DNA of 64,000 bases, taken from positions 29,011-93,010 of the forward strand of contig JAKPCT010000291.1 in assembly GCA_029553165.1 (NCBI GenBank). The letters are read 5' to 3'. How positions within the stretch are numbered: the stretch's first letter is position 1; every line of letters begins with the position of its first letter. The position numbers were made by a program, and so were the translations under genes. This stretch comes from Bacillota bacterium. GTDB lineage: Bacteria > Bacillota > UBA4882 > UBA8346. The notes under the pieces were generated by a model that worked only from the letters and a program-made list of their open reading frames with translations, was not told where the DNA came from and searched no databases. Shown piece after piece: positions 25,353-34,605 of the stretch.

Positions 25353-26129
25353 ATGAATAAGGTCGAATTGAAGGATGTCGGTTTAAAATATGTGAATAAA
25401 AGTGGTGAAATAGTTGCCTTATCTGATGTTAACCTCCAGATTCAACCGGAAGAATTCATCTCCATTTTAGGACCCAGTGGTTGTGGTAAAAGTACCATCC
25501 TCTCATTAATTGCGGGGATGCTTCTCCCGACGCAGGGAGTTGTCAGAATTGATGGTCAGGAGGTTAAAGGTGTCTCGCTAAAAGTAGGATATATGCTGCA
25601 ACATGACCACTTATTTGAATGGAGGACCATTCGGGCAAATGCGATGCTTGGTCTGGAAGTAAGGAAGAAAGCCGATCAACAGCACCGGGAGTTTGTAGAT
25701 GAGTTGTTGATCCGCTATGGATTAAAAGACTTTTTAAATAAATATCCTTCCGAACTATCGGGTGGAATGAGGCAGAGAGCGGCACTTGTCCGCACCCTGG
25801 CTTTGGAACCGGAGATAGTGTTGTTAGATGAACCGTTTTCGGCTTTGGACTACCAGACCAGACTGGCATTGGAAGAGGAAGTTGCTACGATTTTAAAACG
25901 GGAGAAGAAAACAGTGATTCAGGTTACCCATGATCTTGCCGAAGCAATTGCGATGTCCGATCGGGTTATCATCTTAACCCCCCGGTCCGGAACGGTTAAA
26001 TCGGAATACTTGATTGATCTTACCGGGAAGAACGGCTCACCATTTGCTGCCAGGCAGGCTCCGGAGTTTCGGGATTATTTTAAACAAATCTGGAATGAGT
26101 TGGAGGTAAGCCATGAAGCTGCAATGTAA
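25353..26129 (+). CDS. ABC transporter ATP-binding protein (NitT/TauT family)
   Basis: A 258-residue ATPase with Walker A GPSGCGKST (about 42-50), Q-loop MLQHDHLFEW, signature LSGGMRQRAALVRTL, Walker B VLLDEPFSALD, and switch His in VTHDLAEA. The fold and order match SsuB/TauB/YtlC proteins. It starts 15 bp after the binding-protein gene and its end overlaps the permease start by 17 bp, so the three are one operon. It energises import of the same unknown substrate. Confidence 0.95.
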   Translation: MNKVELKDVGLKYVNKSGEIVALSDVNLQIQPEEFISILGPSGCGKSTILSLIAGMLLPTQGVVRIDGQEVKGVSLKVGYMLQHDHLFEWRTIRANAMLGLEVRKKADQQHREFVDELLIRYGLKDFLNKYPSELSGGMRQRAALVRTLALEPEIVLLDEPFSALDYQTRLALEEEVATILKREKKTVIQVTHDLAEAIAMSDRVIILTPRSGTVKSEYLIDLTGKNGSPFAARQAPEFRDYFKQIWNELEVSHEAAM

Positions 26130-26964
26130 TCAAGATAATATTACTAAATGGCAGCGCTGGTTACGACGAGGTGCGGTTTCAGAGACTCATGGCTGTTATC
26201 TGGAGCAGGTTCGCAAACAAGAATTATTAATCGCTACTTATCAGGTTTTGATCTGTCTGTTCTTGATCGTGTTTTGGGAGATTGGGGCTGCCTTCAAATG
26301 GATTGATCCGTTTATAACGAGTCAACCCACCAAGGTTTTTACCACCATTGTCAACTTGTTTAATTCCGGGAAGCTCTTTATTCACATTGGAACTACAGTC
26401 GGTGAAACGACAATCGGGTTTGTCCTGGGGACATTGGGAGGAACCTTGATTGCAATCCTGTTATGGTGGTCAAAAACGGTAGCTTCAATCCTCGATCCAT
26501 ATATTGTTTTGTTAAACAGCATCCCGAAGGTGGCGTTGGGACCGGTCTTTATTGTATGGCTGGGCAGTGGTACCGTGGCGATAGTTGCAATGGCGTTAGC
26601 AATCTCGATCATTGTAACCATTATGATGGTTTTAAATGGTTTTAACGAGGTCGATCCGGATAAGATCAAACTGCTCCAGAGTTTCGGAGCAACCAGAATG
26701 CAAATATTAACCAAGGTTACTCTGCCGGCGACGGTACCAACAATAATTGCCGCCTTAAAAGTCAATTTAGGACTGTCATTGGTTGGCACGATTGTCGGTG
26801 AATTTTTGGTCTCTAAAGAAGGACTGGGGTACCTGATTGTCTATGGCGGGCAAGTTTTCAATATGAGCTTGGTAATGGCCAGTATGCTAATATTATGCGT
26901 TGTAGCGGTAGTCCTTTATTATGCGGTTGCGATCTTGGAAAACCGGGTTGTCAGGTGGAAATGA
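26113..26964 (+). CDS. ABC transporter permease (NitT/TauT family)
   Basis: A 283-residue permease with about six membrane helices after a cytoplasmic N-terminus of about 38 residues. The EAA coupling motif appears around residues 190-210 (SFGATRMQILTKVTLPATVPTI). The end, GEFLVSKEGLGYLI, is typical of SsuC/TauC. GGAGG lies 6 nt before the ATG within the ATPase gene. An intrinsic terminator at 27004 closes the operon. Confidence 0.94.
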   Translation: MKLQCNQDNITKWQRWLRRGAVSETHGCYLEQVRKQELLIATYQVLICLFLIVFWEIGAAFKWIDPFITSQPTKVFTTIVNLFNSGKLFIHIGTTVGETTIGFVLGTLGGTLIAILLWWSKTVASILDPYIVLLNSIPKVALGPVFIVWLGSGTVAIVAMALAISIIVTIMMVLNGFNEVDPDKIKLLQSFGATRMQILTKVTLPATVPTIIAALKVNLGLSLVGTIVGEFLVSKEGLGYLIVYGGQVFNMSLVMASMLILCVVAVVLYYAVAILENRVVRWK

Positions 26965-27003
26965 CCAATTTATTGGTGCAATAATGCACTTAAGATTGAA
27001 CTG

Positions 27004-27041
27004 AAAGCCTTGAAGTAATTTAATTATTTCAAGGCTTTTTG
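27004..27041 (+). terminator. Terminator of the ABC importer operon
   Basis: AAAGCCTTGAA pairs with TTCAAGGCTTT across 13 nt and is followed by TTG after the T tract. Confidence 0.88.
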
Positions 27042-27188
27042 TATGTGATATTTTTTGCGGTCAACTATTGCAATTGTTTAACTTGACAGTAATTATTTGC
27101 ATTGATATAATGAATTTAACAAATTAGCAATAACTAATTAATTTAGAGCCGACACGAATAAAGTAGTTAGTTATAGGAGGAAGGAAAT

Positions 27189-27704
27189 ATGAAAAGAATA
27201 ATCCCAATAAGTTTAATGGCACTGTTAATCATTGCATTAACTGTCGCTGGTTGTGGTGGAGGAGGCGGCAAAGGCGGAAAGAAAGGAAGTATTGATGTCT
27301 ATGTGGCGGGTTATGAGTATAATGGGAGCGGATGCGTCGCCAAATATTGGAAAAACAGTCATGGAGTGCCTCTTTCTGGTGAGACTGACTATACATGTGC
27401 CACTTCAATTTATGTTTCAGGCAATGATGTTTATGTGGCAGGGTGTGAGGGAATTGTGACAGGACGTGACATCAATAATGTCGCTAAATATTGGAAGAAA
27501 GGTCAGGAAGAGCCTCTTACTAATGGTGAACAAACTGCCGAAGCCCGTTCAATCTATGTAGTAGGCAATGATGTTTATGTGGCAGGGTATGAGAATAATG
27601 GAACAAAAAACGTTGCCAAATATTGGAAGAACGGACAGGCTGAAGCATTAAGCGATGGGACAAACGATGCATTTGCAACTGGTATTTTTGTTGTTAACCG
27701 TTAA
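27189..27704 (+). CDS. Repeat-containing lipoprotein, apparently truncated at the C-terminus
   Basis: A 171-residue protein. The signal peptide ends VAGC (lipobox), followed by a glycine-rich spacer. Three copies of a 40- to 45-residue beta repeat follow, with the core NDVYVAGYE ... NVAKYWKNGQ ... SIYV. Such repeats normally continue as a propeller-like array. Here the third copy stops at GIFVVNR where the next NDVYVAG would begin, at the edge of an IS remnant. It is therefore probably a 3'-truncated gene, though the lipoprotein could still be made. The ATG lies behind AGGAGGAAGG. Confidence 0.75.
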   Translation: MKRIIPISLMALLIIALTVAGCGGGGGKGGKKGSIDVYVAGYEYNGSGCVAKYWKNSHGVPLSGETDYTCATSIYVSGNDVYVAGCEGIVTGRDINNVAKYWKKGQEEPLTNGEQTAEARSIYVVGNDVYVAGYENNGTKNVAKYWKNGQAEALSDGTNDAFATGIFVVNR

Positions 27705-27946
27705 ACAAAATGTAAAAGCCACATAAAATTAATATCTCTTCGACATGCTGTTTCAATTTTTCGGCTGGAATAAATATTGTTCATGTAAGCGTATGTTAAT
27801 ACTATAAACAAGATTTTGGGCTCGACTGCTGATTTTCTTCCCTTGGAAGAGTACGCCTTGTTTAACTTTTCGTAATTTAATGGAAGAATTAATTGATACT
27901 TTCCATTAAATCCAGTATAATTTTTATTGTATAATTTGTTTCTCAT
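27701..27946 (-). pseudogene. IS1182-family transposase remnant (N-terminal fragment)
   Basis: An 81-codon frame has the start of IS1182-type transposases (YQLILPLNYEKL) joined directly to KAYSSKGRKSAVEPKILF and TYAYMNNIYSSRKIETACRRDINFMWLL. Intact copies have about 25-30 residues between the first two blocks and hundreds after the last. The copy therefore has an internal deletion and has lost the catalytic region. It abuts the truncated lipoprotein gene, so insertion or deletion at this junction removed that gene's end. Confidence 0.78.
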
Positions 27947-27964
27947 AACTCAATTATACAGTTT

Positions 27965-28039
27965 TTGCAGGCTCTTTGGAGCCTGCAATTTCTTCTTGTT
28001 GTAAAAAATGGGGGCTGCATTTTGCAACACCCCCTTTTT
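27965..28039. terminator. Two consecutive hairpins flanking the IS remnant
   Basis: The first is TTGCAGGCTC and GAGCCTGCAA around TTTG (27965-27988). The second is GGGGG and CCCCC with an inner TGCA/TGCA stem (28010-28034) and TTTTT on the plus side, ATTTTTTA on the minus side. The second can end the minus-strand small-gene operon. The first may be an IS end or terminator. Confidence 0.7.
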
Positions 28040-28094
28040 GTGATATTTGTAACTTTGACAATAAATTTGAAAATAATATATACCGATGAGGATC

Positions 28095-28298
28095 TCACTT
28101 GAAGCGAGTGAGGTCCAAGATCCCAACACCGCGGTATTTGTCGTTGGACAGTTCCCAGCCAATTCCACTCTCTTTTAGGACGTTGAAGATGTGGTAGTTG
28201 ACCCGTTCCAGGGCTTCAGCATTGGAGACGTTCTCATCAATTTCTTCTTCAGGGATGTCAATCATCATTACTTTGTTGATGGTTATTTTTGTTTTCAT
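28095..28298 (-). CDS. Small soluble protein of unknown function
   Basis: A 67-residue protein, not recognised. It has a beta-strand start (KTKITINKVMMIDIPEEE), a helix and a short C-terminal strand (RGVGILDLTRF). AAAGGAGAG lies 6 nt before the ATG at 28298. The start falls inside the end of the upstream membrane-protein gene (41-bp overlap), so the two are coupled. Confidence 0.62.
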   Translation of the reverse strand: MKTKITINKVMMIDIPEEEIDENVSNAEALERVNYHIFNVLKESGIGWELSNDKYRGVGILDLTRFK

Positions 28299-28557
28299 GC
28301 CGCTCTCTCCTTTTCTCAATAATATAATAAACACCATGAACAATTAACATCTCAACCGTCGCGATCACTAGCATTACAAACATCGGCCACATGAGCATAA
28401 TTCGGTTCTCCGGCCGGGCGGCAACCGCATAGCCGTATGCAGGTGGATAACAAAGCAGAATCAGGAGGAAAAAATAACCGATATATTTAAGTAGCTCCTT
28501 CTGTTCTTCTTTCATATTGCCGATGCTTTTGAGGAGCTTTTTAAGCCCTTCTTTCAT
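28258..28557 (-). CDS. Small two-helix membrane protein of unknown function
   Basis: About 99 residues from the ATG at 28557. An amphipathic basic N-terminus (KEGLKKLLKSIGNMKEEQKELL) precedes two hydrophobic segments at about 27-45 and 57-78, then a hydrophilic His/Asn/Gln tail. A start at TTG 28593 is open but has no ribosome site. No family is recognised. A short upstream frame ends 1 bp before this ATG and may couple translation. Confidence 0.6.
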   Translation of the reverse strand: MKEGLKKLLKSIGNMKEEQKELLKYIGYFFLLILLCYPPAYGYAVAARPENRIMLMWPMFVMLVIATVEMLIVHGVYYIIEKRRERHENKNNHQQSNDD

Positions 28558-28558
28558 C

Positions 28559-28612
28559 TTAGAGTACCTGTCCAAAAGAAGTTTTAATAGCAAAAATAAC
28601 CGTGAATGACAT
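28559..28612 (-). CDS. Possible 17-residue leader peptide
   Basis: An ATG with GAGGTGG 6 nt upstream opens an 18-codon frame (MSFTVIFAIKTSFGQVL) that stops one base before the ATG of the membrane-protein gene. A TATAAT box lies at 28634-28639 on the minus strand. The arrangement suggests translational coupling or a leader. The peptide itself is unknown. Confidence 0.4.
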   Translation of the reverse strand: MSFTVIFAIKTSFGQVL

Positions 28613-28770
28613 GATATACCACCTCAGCAAATTATTATAACATATTCTGCCAAAAAATAAAGAAAAATTTCCAAGTAAATATCTTATGTAAATTTTGCCT
28701 ATGGTGTCGGATGAGAATTAATAGTAAAATGATTTTGAGCGGTAAGCACAACAAGTAAGGGAGATTATTT

Positions 28771-29196
28771 ATGGGTCAGGTACGTCAAAGGAAAGTCTAT
28801 TTGGGATTGACAGTAGCGGTAGTGATCTTGGGGTTATTATCCCGATACATTCCAATTGGATTATAATTTGCTTGGGTGCGATTATATTTGGGCGATGTAT
28901 TATGGGGGATGATGGTTTTTTTAATATTGGGAACAATATTTAAATCTTTAACAACTGTAAGGCTTGCAGTCAGCGCTGGTATTCTGGCAACGCTGATAGA
29001 GTTAAGTCAGTTAATCCGGAATCCTTGGCTTAATGCTTTACGTCAGAATAAAATTGGAGGATTACTGCTGGGACGAGGATTTTTATGGAGTGATTTACTT
29101 TGTTACATAATCGGGATCGGTGTTGCGATTATTATCGAAATCGGGATAAGTAATCGTAAAGTTAATGCTATTATTACCAAACTATTCCGGGAATGA
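28771..29196 (+). pseudogene. DUF2809-like membrane protein gene with an in-frame stop
   Basis: From ATG 28771 (AAGGGAG upstream) the frame encodes a first helix and GLLSRYIPIGL, then TAA at 28864-28866. It continues in the same frame with FAWVRLYLGDVLWGMMVF and three more helices to 29196. The combined order matches DUF2809 proteins, which have a GLLSR-like end to helix one and a YLGDxLW start to helix two. A single nonsense change splits the gene. Restart at the later GTG has no good ribosome site, so it is probably inactive unless the stop is suppressed or is an assembly error. Confidence 0.7.
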
Positions 29197-29279
29197 CAGT
29201 TAATCTGACTGGTAAAGCCGTTCAAATTATGATACGTTTAGATTGGAATTGATCTACTTTGTAATATGGAGATGATCGA

Positions 29280-31370
29280 TTGAAGTTAAAAAAAGTTATT
29301 ACTGCTGTTATGTTAATTGGTTTGATAATTATTATTTTAGGAACAGCTATTGTTTATGGTGCTACTCTGCCGAAGGATTTTCGGGAGAAGTTAGAAAATA
29401 TGCGTTCAGCATCAGCAGTGTATGATCGCAATGGTAAACTGATCGGAAATTTATATCACTATCGGCGGATTTGGACACCAATCTCCAAAGTTACACCTCA
29501 TTTACAGAATGCCGTGGTAGCGATCGAAGATTCCCGGTTTTATAGTCATAATGGAATTGATTTAAGAGGTATCGCCCGGGCTACGGTCAATAATCTTAAA
29601 CCGGGTGGCTATATGGAGGGCGGGAGCACTATCACGCAGCAACTGGCGAAGATCTCATTGTTGACTTCGGAACGAACCATCTCACGGAAGTTTAAAGATA
29701 TGTCGTTGGCAGTTCAGATCGAACAAACTTATTCCAAAAAAGAGATCCTGGAACTGTATTTAAACAGTATATATTTGGCACATGGTAATGTTGGTGTTGA
29801 AGCTGCCTCAAGATATTACTTTAATAAAACAGCAAATGAATTGAAGCTGGAGGAAGCAGCTTTAATTGCCGGGATGATTCGAAGCCCAGAAAATTATTCG
29901 CCTTTAAAAGATCCGGCCAAGGCTAAAGACCGGCGTAATTTAGTACTGAAAAAAATGTTGGAGCAGAAATATATTACGCACTTTGAATATCAAAAAGCAA
30001 AAGATGCGAAGCTTAATATCGTAAAACAAAGTGAAGCGGTTGCGGTTGGTGGTTATTTTCTTGACTATATCAAAGATTATTTAGTTACTCATGAAGGTTT
30101 TACTGAAGAAGAACTACGTTTTGGCGGTTATAAAATCTATACTACTTTGGACTTGAATTATCAAAAAGAAGCAGAACGGACAATGGCCAAAATGCCACAG
30201 ATTGCTTCAGCAAAGGTTCAACCGCAGGGGGCGTTGGTGTCACTGGGGACAACCAATGGTGAGATTCTGGCGATGGTTGGCGGCCGTAATTATACTCAAA
30301 GTCAATATAATCGCAGTGTTAATTCTTACCGGCAACCCGGATCGGCAATCAAACCATTCGTTTATGCAACAGCGCTCGAAAAAGGTTATACTGCTGCTAC
30401 AATAATTGAAGATCAGCCGTTAGAGATAACATTACCCAATGGAACTGTGTGGGTGCCGGAAAATTATGACCGTCAATTCCGAGGCCCGGTTACTTTGAGG
30501 GTGGGACTGCGCCATTCGTTAAATACGGTTGCGGTTCAATTATTGCAACAATTGGGATTGGATACGGTTGTGGAACAGATTGAACGAATGGGAATCACCA
30601 GTCTGGTCAAGAAAGGGACGAAAAATGATCTTAATTTAGCGCCTTTAGCTTTAGGAGGGCTTACCAAAGGAGTTACTCCGTTAGAGTTGACAGCGGCTTA
30701 TCTTACCTTTCCTAATTTGGGAGTATATATTAAACCAAATGCGATTCGGCGAATCGTCAATCGTAACGGTGAGGTTATCAAACGTTTTGAACCGGAAAAA
30801 AAAGCGGTACTGTCAGCGCAGACTTCTTATATTATGACAATGTTGATGCAGGATGTTGTCGAGCAAGGCACGGGACAGAAAGCGAAACTGTCAAATCACC
30901 CTGTAGCCGGTAAGACCGGGACTACCAGTGATTATACAAATGCCTGGTTTGTAGGGTACACACCGGAGATCATCACTACTGTTTGGATTGGGAATGACCG
31001 TCAGGAGCAGCCAATGAAATATAAGGAACGGACTATTACCAGTGGTGTTGCTGCTGAGTTATGGGGGAGTTATATGAAGCAGATAACCGCTAACCAAACG
31101 GCTAAAAATTTTACCGAACCAACAGGAATTGTCTGGGCTGATGTTGATCCGGATACGGGTCAGGCGGTAATACCGGGTTTCTTCAATAAAAACACTTACA
31201 AAGAAGTCTTTAATGAAAATAATATCCCGGCCAGTTATGCTTATAAATTATGGTATAAATTTTTTAAGGGCAAGAAAGAAGCTGAAACTGGTGAGAATAA
31301 CCTCGATGATTCTGATGATTCTATTGATTTAACCAATACTGATCAAGTGGAATCATCGGAGCAATTTTAA
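29280..31370 (+). CDS. Class A penicillin-binding protein (PBP1A-like), second copy
   Basis: A 696-residue protein with a signal anchor (about 5-28). GT51 has E83 in AIEDSRFY and GGSTITQQLAK (114-124). The transpeptidase has S355-A-I-K358, S413-L-N415 and K545-T-G-T-T. The extra C-terminal domain ends in an acidic Ser/Asp tail (about 675-696). It is clearly homologous to the PBP at 21049 but is longer and lacks that protein's basic N-terminus. It starts at TTG 29280, 8 nt from GGAG. rsuA follows 24 bp later and is probably cotranscribed. Either PBP might be sporulation-specific. Confidence 0.96.
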   Translation: MKLKKVITAVMLIGLIIIILGTAIVYGATLPKDFREKLENMRSASAVYDRNGKLIGNLYHYRRIWTPISKVTPHLQNAVVAIEDSRFYSHNGIDLRGIARATVNNLKPGGYMEGGSTITQQLAKISLLTSERTISRKFKDMSLAVQIEQTYSKKEILELYLNSIYLAHGNVGVEAASRYYFNKTANELKLEEAALIAGMIRSPENYSPLKDPAKAKDRRNLVLKKMLEQKYITHFEYQKAKDAKLNIVKQSEAVAVGGYFLDYIKDYLVTHEGFTEEELRFGGYKIYTTLDLNYQKEAERTMAKMPQIASAKVQPQGALVSLGTTNGEILAMVGGRNYTQSQYNRSVNSYRQPGSAIKPFVYATALEKGYTAATIIEDQPLEITLPNGTVWVPENYDRQFRGPVTLRVGLRHSLNTVAVQLLQQLGLDTVVEQIERMGITSLVKKGTKNDLNLAPLALGGLTKGVTPLELTAAYLTFPNLGVYIKPNAIRRIVNRNGEVIKRFEPEKKAVLSAQTSYIMTMLMQDVVEQGTGQKAKLSNHPVAGKTGTTSDYTNAWFVGYTPEIITTVWIGNDRQEQPMKYKERTITSGVAAELWGSYMKQITANQTAKNFTEPTGIVWADVDPDTGQAVIPGFFNKNTYKEVFNENNIPASYAYKLWYKFFKGKKEAETGENNLDDSDDSIDLTNTDQVESSEQF

Positions 31371-31394
31371 CTGGTTTCAGGGGAGGTTTCCGGT

Positions 31395-32102
31395 TTGCGT
31401 TTAGATCGATACTTGGCAAATATGGGTTGTGGCAGTCGTAGTGAAGTGAAGCTGTTGATAAAAAATGGTAAAGCTACAATTAATGCAGTGATGATTAAAG
31501 ATCCAGCATTTCAGGTTAGTCCGGATCATGATCAGGTTTGTTTAAATGGGCAACCGATTGTTTTCCAGAGATTTTTTTATCTGATGATGAATAAACCTGC
31601 CGGTGTGATCACTGCTACGGAAGATCTAAAGGCAACTACGGTATTGGATCTGATTGAAACTCGATATCATAATAAAGATATTGTTCCGGTCGGACGCCTC
31701 GATAAAGATACCGAGGGACTATTGCTTTTAACTAATGATGGCGAATTAAACCATAACCTATTATCTCCCAAAAAGCATGTTGATAAATGTTATTTTGCGA
31801 AAATCGACGGTTGGGTTACCAGTGGCGATCAAGAGGCGTTTGCAAAAGGGATTGTTTTGGATGATGGTTATTGTACTTTACCGGGGAAGTTGGAGGTTAC
31901 CTTTGAAGGCCCGATTTCAGAAGTGATGATCACAATCCGCGAAGGAAAGTTTCACCAGATTAAAAGGATGTTTCAGGCTTTAGGCAAAAAGGTGCTTTAT
32001 TTAAAGCGAATCTCAATGGGGAGTTTGGTCCTGGATCCCGATTTAGCTCCGGGGGAGTATCGAGAGTTAACTAAAGATGAGATTGAAGCATTAACCAGGT
32101 AG
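31395..32102 (+). CDS. rsuA: 16S rRNA pseudouridine synthase (RsuA/RluB family)
   Basis: A 235-residue protein. An N-terminal S4 RNA-binding domain (RLDRYLANMGCGSRSE) is followed by the pseudouridine synthase domain with catalytic Asp in VGRLDKDTEGLLLLTNDG (about residue 104) and the closing KFHQIKRMF motif. It isomerises uridine in rRNA; by length and motif RsuA (U516 of 16S) is most likely, RluB/E/F less so. It starts with TTG behind GGGAGG at 8 nt. Confidence 0.9.
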   Translation: MRLDRYLANMGCGSRSEVKLLIKNGKATINAVMIKDPAFQVSPDHDQVCLNGQPIVFQRFFYLMMNKPAGVITATEDLKATTVLDLIETRYHNKDIVPVGRLDKDTEGLLLLTNDGELNHNLLSPKKHVDKCYFAKIDGWVTSGDQEAFAKGIVLDDGYCTLPGKLEVTFEGPISEVMITIREGKFHQIKRMFQALGKKVLYLKRISMGSLVLDPDLAPGEYRELTKDEIEALTR

Positions 32103-32128
32103 AGAGTATTTTACCTGGTTAATTTCTT
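32093..32128 (+). terminator. Terminator overlapping the end of rsuA
   Basis: AACCAGGTA pairs with TACCTGGTT across 10 nt; AATTTCTTTATTT follows. The left arm includes the last codons and stop of rsuA. Confidence 0.7.
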
Positions 32129-32267
32129 TATTTGGTCAAGTAACTGCTAAAATACTGCTAACTGTTTCAAATCGCGATACATAAAACTTTAACATTAAAA
32201 AAGCACCAAAAACCGTTAATTTATGATATTCTTAAAAAGTACTAGCTGAAACGGAGGAAGGAATTAA

Positions 32268-33062
32268 ATGATTAAATGTATTGCGATTGATTTGGATGAC
32301 ACGCTTCTTAAACCCGATTTAACAATCTCGGAAGCTAACAAAGAGGCAATAAGCATAGCTATGTCAAAGGGAGTTAAAGTTTTATTGGCTTCCGGCAGGA
32401 TGTATCAATCAATGCTTACATATTCAAATGAATTGGGGATGAATCTGCCTTTGGTTGCCTATAATGGCGCATTGATTAAGGAATCAGTTACTGAAGAAGT
32501 GCTATATCATCAACCGGTCAATAATTTATTGGCACTTGAAATTGTAACAATCTTTCGCGAAGCTGGAATCCATTTGAATGTATATCTTGATGATCAATTA
32601 TATATGGATCAGTTGACTAAATGGGGGCAGACTTACGCTAAATTTGCTGGGGTTACTCCAAATCCTGTCGGGGATGTCTCCAGATTATTAAAAGCCAATT
32701 CACCACATAAAATGTTGGGTTTTGCTGAAGTTGAACAGATTGATTGTATCATGAAAAAATTAGAAAAAAAGTTCGGCAATGATCTGGATTTTGTTAAATC
32801 AAAACCTTATTTTGTTGAGATCTTAGCCAAGGGAGTTTCCAAAGGGTTAGCTTTAAAGAACTTAACTGAAAAATGGCAGATTAGAGCAGAAGAGGTAATG
32901 GCGATCGGAAATGCGCCTAATGATCTGGAAATGATTGAATGGGCAGGTGTTGGCGTTGCAGTTGGTAACGCAGATGATATCGTGAAGGCGAAAGCAGACC
33001 TGGTTGTCGCTGATCATAATGCTGACGGTGTTGCTGAAGCAATTTTAATGTATATTAAATGA
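32268..33062 (+). CDS. Cof-type HAD-superfamily phosphatase
   Basis: A 264-residue protein with the four HAD motifs: DLDDT (residues 8-12, nucleophile and acid Asp), ASGR (motif II, about 43), the Lys of motif III near SKGLALKNL (about 200), and GNAPNDLEMIEW (motif IV, with N replacing the more usual G-D start). A C2b cap sits between. Members dephosphorylate sugar phosphates, FMN or PLP; the substrate is not readable. The ATG lies behind GGAGGAAGG. It stands alone between the rsuA terminator and an AT-rich gap. Confidence 0.9.
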   Translation: MIKCIAIDLDDTLLKPDLTISEANKEAISIAMSKGVKVLLASGRMYQSMLTYSNELGMNLPLVAYNGALIKESVTEEVLYHQPVNNLLALEIVTIFREAGIHLNVYLDDQLYMDQLTKWGQTYAKFAGVTPNPVGDVSRLLKANSPHKMLGFAEVEQIDCIMKKLEKKFGNDLDFVKSKPYFVEILAKGVSKGLALKNLTEKWQIRAEEVMAIGNAPNDLEMIEWAGVGVAVGNADDIVKAKADLVVADHNADGVAEAILMYIK

Positions 33063-33436
33063 TAATGAATAATCTTTATACTTGTCTCATAAATATATTG
33101 AGTAGATATAACTAATTAGGTAATGGTTGATTATATTAATAAAAGTTTTTGGGTTATAGAATTTGGAGCTTTAGAAAAGTTTATGGAGAAGTTACAAACT
33201 AAGTGCAGGAAAATAGAAAAAAATGTCGAATATAGATCGTGTTAAATTAATTAAAAAATAAAAGAATTTTCAAAATATAAATTAAATACAACACTAAACA
33301 TAATTAGTATATTAAGTTTATACTCTATTATATTTTACCGCTTTTTTTTCTGAAAATCAAGAATTATGATATGTATTGCTGTTACACATAAATAAGTTTT
33401 ACAAAAATAATTTTATATAAGGAGGATATTTTCAGA
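33063..33436 (+). other. AT-rich intergenic region
   Basis: A 374-bp stretch before the sugar-ABC ATPase gene. Very AT-rich, with only short frames lacking ribosome sites (the longest has 17 codons). It presumably holds the ATPase promoter, but no clear -35/-10 pair was picked out. Nothing else recognised. Confidence 0.4.
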
Positions 33437-34540
33437 ATGGCAAGAGTAGTATTTGAGCACGTCTACAAAAGATATCCGGGAGGAGTTGTTGCGGTCAACG
33501 ATGTTAACCTTGAGATCAAAGATAAAGAGTTTATCGTTTTTGTTGGCCCGTCAGGTTGTGGTAAAACCACCTCATTGCGGATGGTTGCTGGATTAGAAGA
33601 GATCTCTGAAGGTAATTTATATATCGGAGATAAAATCGTAAATAATGTTGCTCCAAAAGATCGGGACATTGCAATGGTTTTCCAAAACTACGCCTTATAT
33701 CCTCATATGGATGTTTATAACAATATGGCGTTTGGTTTAAAATTGCGTAAATTCCCCAAAAGCGAAATTGATCGCCGTGTTAAAGAAGCAGCTAAGATTT
33801 TAGGAATTGAAAACTTCTTACATCGTAAACCAAAGGCTTTATCCGGTGGACAAAGACAACGTGTTGCATTAGGACGTGCGATTGTTCGTGAACCACAAGT
33901 ATTCTTGATGGACGAACCATTATCAAACTTGGATGCTAAATTACGGGTTCAAACTCGTGCAGAAATTAGTAAATTGCATAACCGTTTGCAAACAACTTTT
34001 ATCTATGTTACTCACGATCAAACCGAAGCAATGACCATGGCAGATCGTATGGTAGTTATGAAAGACGGTATCATTCAACAGGTTGGTTCACCATTAGATG
34101 TTTATGACAATCCAAGTAACGTCTTTGTTGCAGGATTTATCGGCACACCGCCAATGAACTTCCTTGATGGTGTTGTTAAAGAAATTAATGGTAGTTTGTA
34201 TGTTGATTTTGAAGCTTTCAAAGTGAAGATTCCGGAAAGCAGATTTAAAAATGTTCGTCAATATCTTAATAAGCCAATTATCTTTGGAATTCGACCTGAA
34301 GCAATTTTGGAAGCATGTAATCTTCCAAATGCCACTGAAGAAGAGAAAATTAACGCAATGGTTGATCTTACTGAGCTTATGGGTTCCGAAATTAACTTGT
34401 TCTTATCAATTGGCAAACATACATTTACTGCTACCGTTGAAGCTCATTCAACTGCTAAAGACGGAGAGATTCATCAAGTTGTATTTGACGCCAACAAAAT
34501 TCATCTCTTTGATAAAGAGACCGAAAAGAGCATTTTATAA
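33437..34540 (+). CDS. Sugar ABC transporter ATP-binding protein (UgpC/MsmX/MalK family)
   Basis: A 367-residue ATPase. Walker [10 protein letters not shown] (about 37-45), Q-loop [10 protein letters not shown], signature [14 protein letters not shown], Walker [12 protein letters not shown] and switch [14 protein letters not shown] are present. The C-terminal OB/TOBE regulatory domain from about residue 240 is typical of CUT1 sugar importers. No permease or binding protein is adjacent. As with B. subtilis MsmX, it may be a shared ATPase energising several sugar importers encoded elsewhere. The ribosome site is GGAGG. Confidence 0.94.
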   Translation: MARVVFEHVYKRYPGGVVAVNDVNLEIKDKEFIVFVGPSGCGKTTSLRMVAGLEEISEGNLYIGDKIVNNVAPKDRDIAMVFQNYALYPHMDVYNNMAFGLKLRKFPKSEIDRRVKEAAKILGIENFLHRKPKALSGGQRQRVALGRAIVREPQVFLMDEPLSNLDAKLRVQTRAEISKLHNRLQTTFIYVTHDQTEAMTMADRMVVMKDGIIQQVGSPLDVYDNPSNVFVAGFIGTPPMNFLDGVVKEINGSLYVDFEAFKVKIPESRFKNVRQYLNKPIIFGIRPEAILEACNLPNATEEEKINAMVDLTELMGSEINLFLSIGKHTFTATVEAHSTAKDGEIHQVVFDANKIHLFDKETEKSIL

Positions 34541-34562
34541 TTTGATTGGAATTAATAATATT

Positions 34563-34586
34563 AAAAAGCCCTTTTGAGGGCTTTTT
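34563..34586. terminator. Bidirectional terminator between the sugar ATPase and yyaC
   Basis: AAAAAGCCC and GGGCTTTTT form a 9-bp stem around TTTTGA. A and T tracts flank it on both sides, between two converging genes. Confidence 0.92.
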
Positions 34587-34605
34587 TGATATTATTTATG
34601 ATAAG

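Noticed and set aside
34251..34577. A plus-strand frame overlapping the end of the sugar ATPase gene in another frame
   Set aside because: The ATPase frame is strongly conserved through this region, so the alternative is spurious.
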